A stretch of DNA of 64,000 bases. Source: Membranipora membranacea. Its lineage: Eukaryota; Bryozoa; Gymnolaemata; Cheilostomatida; Membraniporidae. The notes beneath the pieces are model-generated. The model was given only the letters and a program-made list of their open reading frames with translations. It ran no database searches and was not told the origin of the DNA. A program made the translations under genes and the position numbers. Shown here one piece after another: positions 62,110 to 64,000 of the stretch (its first letter is position 1; the number at the start of each line of letters is the position of its first letter). The stretch spans positions 9,359,387 to 9,423,386 of the forward strand of contig OU612069.1 in NCBI GenBank assembly GCA_914767715.1, read 5' to 3'.

Positions 62110-62236
62110 ATTCCATTAAAGAGTCTGATCGCAAAAAAATCTGGAAGAAGTGGAGAGACCTGAGAAATGATTATTTCAAAATCCTAACTGTGAAGCTCCC
62201 ACTGTGCGCAAACTGATCATCCAGAAACTGCACTGA
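62110..62236 (+). pseudogene. Second, broken copy of the exon at 60946
   Basis: Same sequence with the same left flank (GTGATGTTATCTCCCCTGTT at 62080), 1164 bp downstream. The acceptor AG is changed to AC, and a deletion shifts the frame after KESDRKK-like codons. A dead tandem copy. Confidence 0.75.
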
Positions 62237-64000
62237 TGAGTCTCCAACATAGCCTTAATAATAAACCTAGACAGGACACTATATACAGCTGAAATGAGGC
62301 ACTTAATTGTGGGGCAATGTAACGTCATTGGAAGGTGTAGAAGCAATGATATCATTGATTTAATGAGGGTTTTTTGTTCATAACTCAATCAATTTTGATC
62401 GGATTTTGAATTTTGGGGTTATCCTTCTTTGCGGGACGCAGACGAAGCACCAAACTAGAAGGAGAAACCAGTAGGTAAATGTGCAATCTTGAAGAGATGC
62501 CATGAAAATTTATTTCGAGATCAAATGATTGGTATTCGATTTGCTTGCGATTTTCAATTCTTTTAGCTGGTTAAATTGCACAACTACTTCAACCTGTAGC
62601 ACACAGCCATAAAACACAGTCAAATGGATAATTCAGGAACCTCCAATACAACACAATGCTTTACATTCAGCTTTCAGGCCCACGTCAAAGTAGACCTACA
62701 AGCCAACATACCCAGTTATTGTAGTATACTTCAGCAGACATTGTATTAGGTACTTGACTTGATGCATTCAGATAACGAGGCTCAGTATCAGGTTTCCTTC
62801 TATTGGACGCCATAATTAGCCTCTGGCGGCAGGGCTACAGTGTATCACCAGTTTTGATGAAAAATATTAACCAGGAAATATACAAAGGCTGTATTATGAC
62901 ATGCATGTATCATGTAGTAGGAATTCATTTAATTTTAGTCACCAGCTACTCTTAGTCACTGCAGCGATGTATGATGTTGTAGCTAGCAGTAATGTTGTTG
63001 GTAAAACTCAACTGCTTCAAGTGACTTTTTTTGAGACAACTGAAACTCAGGTGACTGGATGCGAATCATTATAAATGATAAAGGCCCGGACAGGTAAATT
63101 TTCAATGACAATTGAATTTATGCCTACACAGCTTACTAACATTTAATTTATTTTATTCAAAAAATAAACCTTATGAAACATTTTCCACATACATTCATAT
63201 CTTATTACCACATTTACTGGTTTCTCAGGCACTCCAAGCTGTTGCCTCAGGGGAAAATGATGTAGACTATATCAGCTAGGTACTTGACATTTGGTGTCTT
63301 CGCAAATTATCTGATTAATGAATTTTTGAGCGGCTTTTACATTCATTCATTTTCGGCCATATTGTTTACATGAGTATGAATACTCCGTTGTCATCTAATT
63401 CATTGAATAGCACTTTGGTCCATGCAATAATAAAAATAGATCTGTAAATATCATGAGAAGAGAATTACATACTTCAATCTTATATTTATCAATACTTTAC
63501 AAACTGTCCCAGCTATTAATTCAAAGATTGTGAGAAATAAGGGGTTATTTGCTTTATCAGCAATGATATCCCTTTCACTCCCCAAGTATAACAGAGTTTG
63601 ATTAGCCATTCACAAATCCAATGAAATTCATGCAAATGTTGTTATGTCCAATCAAAATCAATGAGAGAATATACTGTGTTTCAAACAAATTCATTTATTG
63701 AGTTAGACTTTTTCATCTGCTGATCCTACAGTTTATTTATGCCAACACCAAGGAGTTACTCCTTGCTAACACTTTCTACTATCTGTTACTCCTTGCTACT
63801 ATATGTACTTTTTAATGACAAAGTATGTAAACAAACCTTGCCATAGCTGAAAAATGGAGAAGCTATCTGAAATATATCATCATCCCCTGTTACTCCTTGA
63901 TCAAACCCTGATCAAATTGTAACTTGTTGTTAACAGAAAATAATATATAAAATATTTAATACAATCTACTTCTAGTAAAAAGAACTAAGGAGGATACACT
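62237..64000. other. No gene recognised to the window end
   Basis: AT-rich. Only short motifs: CAAGGAGTTACTCCTTG palindrome at 63749-63765 and GTTACTCCTTGATCAAA at about 63889. Confidence 0.35.

Overview
This is eukaryotic (animal) genomic DNA. Genes are split into many short exons by GT-AG introns, the base composition is AT-rich, and the non-coding part is full of foldback elements, tRNA-derived repeats and minisatellites. Gene content (an MCMDC2 orthologue, a RING/B-box/coiled-coil protein) is metazoan. Repeat style and compact exons would fit a sponge or another early-branching marine invertebrate, but the species cannot be fixed from the sequence alone.

Layout. (1) 1-49.3 kb, + strand: one long gene that I identify as MCMDC2, the meiotic MCM-domain-containing protein 2. 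Its 5' start lies left of the window. Exons run from 1-76 to 48812-48892, reading phases agree at nearly every junction, and a poly(A) signal lies at 49323. One short exon (between 5538 and 6861) was not found. (2) Two other gene fragments lie inside MCMDC2 introns: a minus-strand gene with three exons (1122-3025) in intron 2, and plus-strand exons for a probable membrane protein (16472-17485) with further exons (20610-21185), all in the 13.1 kb intron 14756-27885. (3) The 19.6 kb intron between exon 29070-29253 and the last exon is almost entirely one head-to-tail array, 29197-48040. About 268 copies of a ~70 bp unit follow the exon. The unit is itself the last 57 nt of the coding exon plus the first ~13 nt of the intron, so every copy carries an exon end followed by a consensus 5' splice site (CAG|GTAAG). 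(4) 50980-58199, + strand: a complete seven-exon gene for a ~560-residue RING - B-box-like - coiled-coil - C-terminal propeller-like protein. (5) 60.4-62.3 kb: decayed partial copies of its RING exon and a small duplicated terminal exon. (6) 62.3-64.0 kb: no gene recognised.

The most unusual object is the amplified exon/5' splice-site array. It poses a splice-site choice problem on a large scale: hundreds of near-identical donors compete for one 3' splice site. The first copy carries an in-frame stop (TGA 29275-29277), so use of any distal donor gives the same truncated protein. Each copy also contains CTAAC followed by ACAACAG|GTAAG, which resembles a joined 3'/5' recursive splice site. Internal multi-unit duplications (3148, ~914, ~986 and 908 bp periods) show that the array has grown recently.
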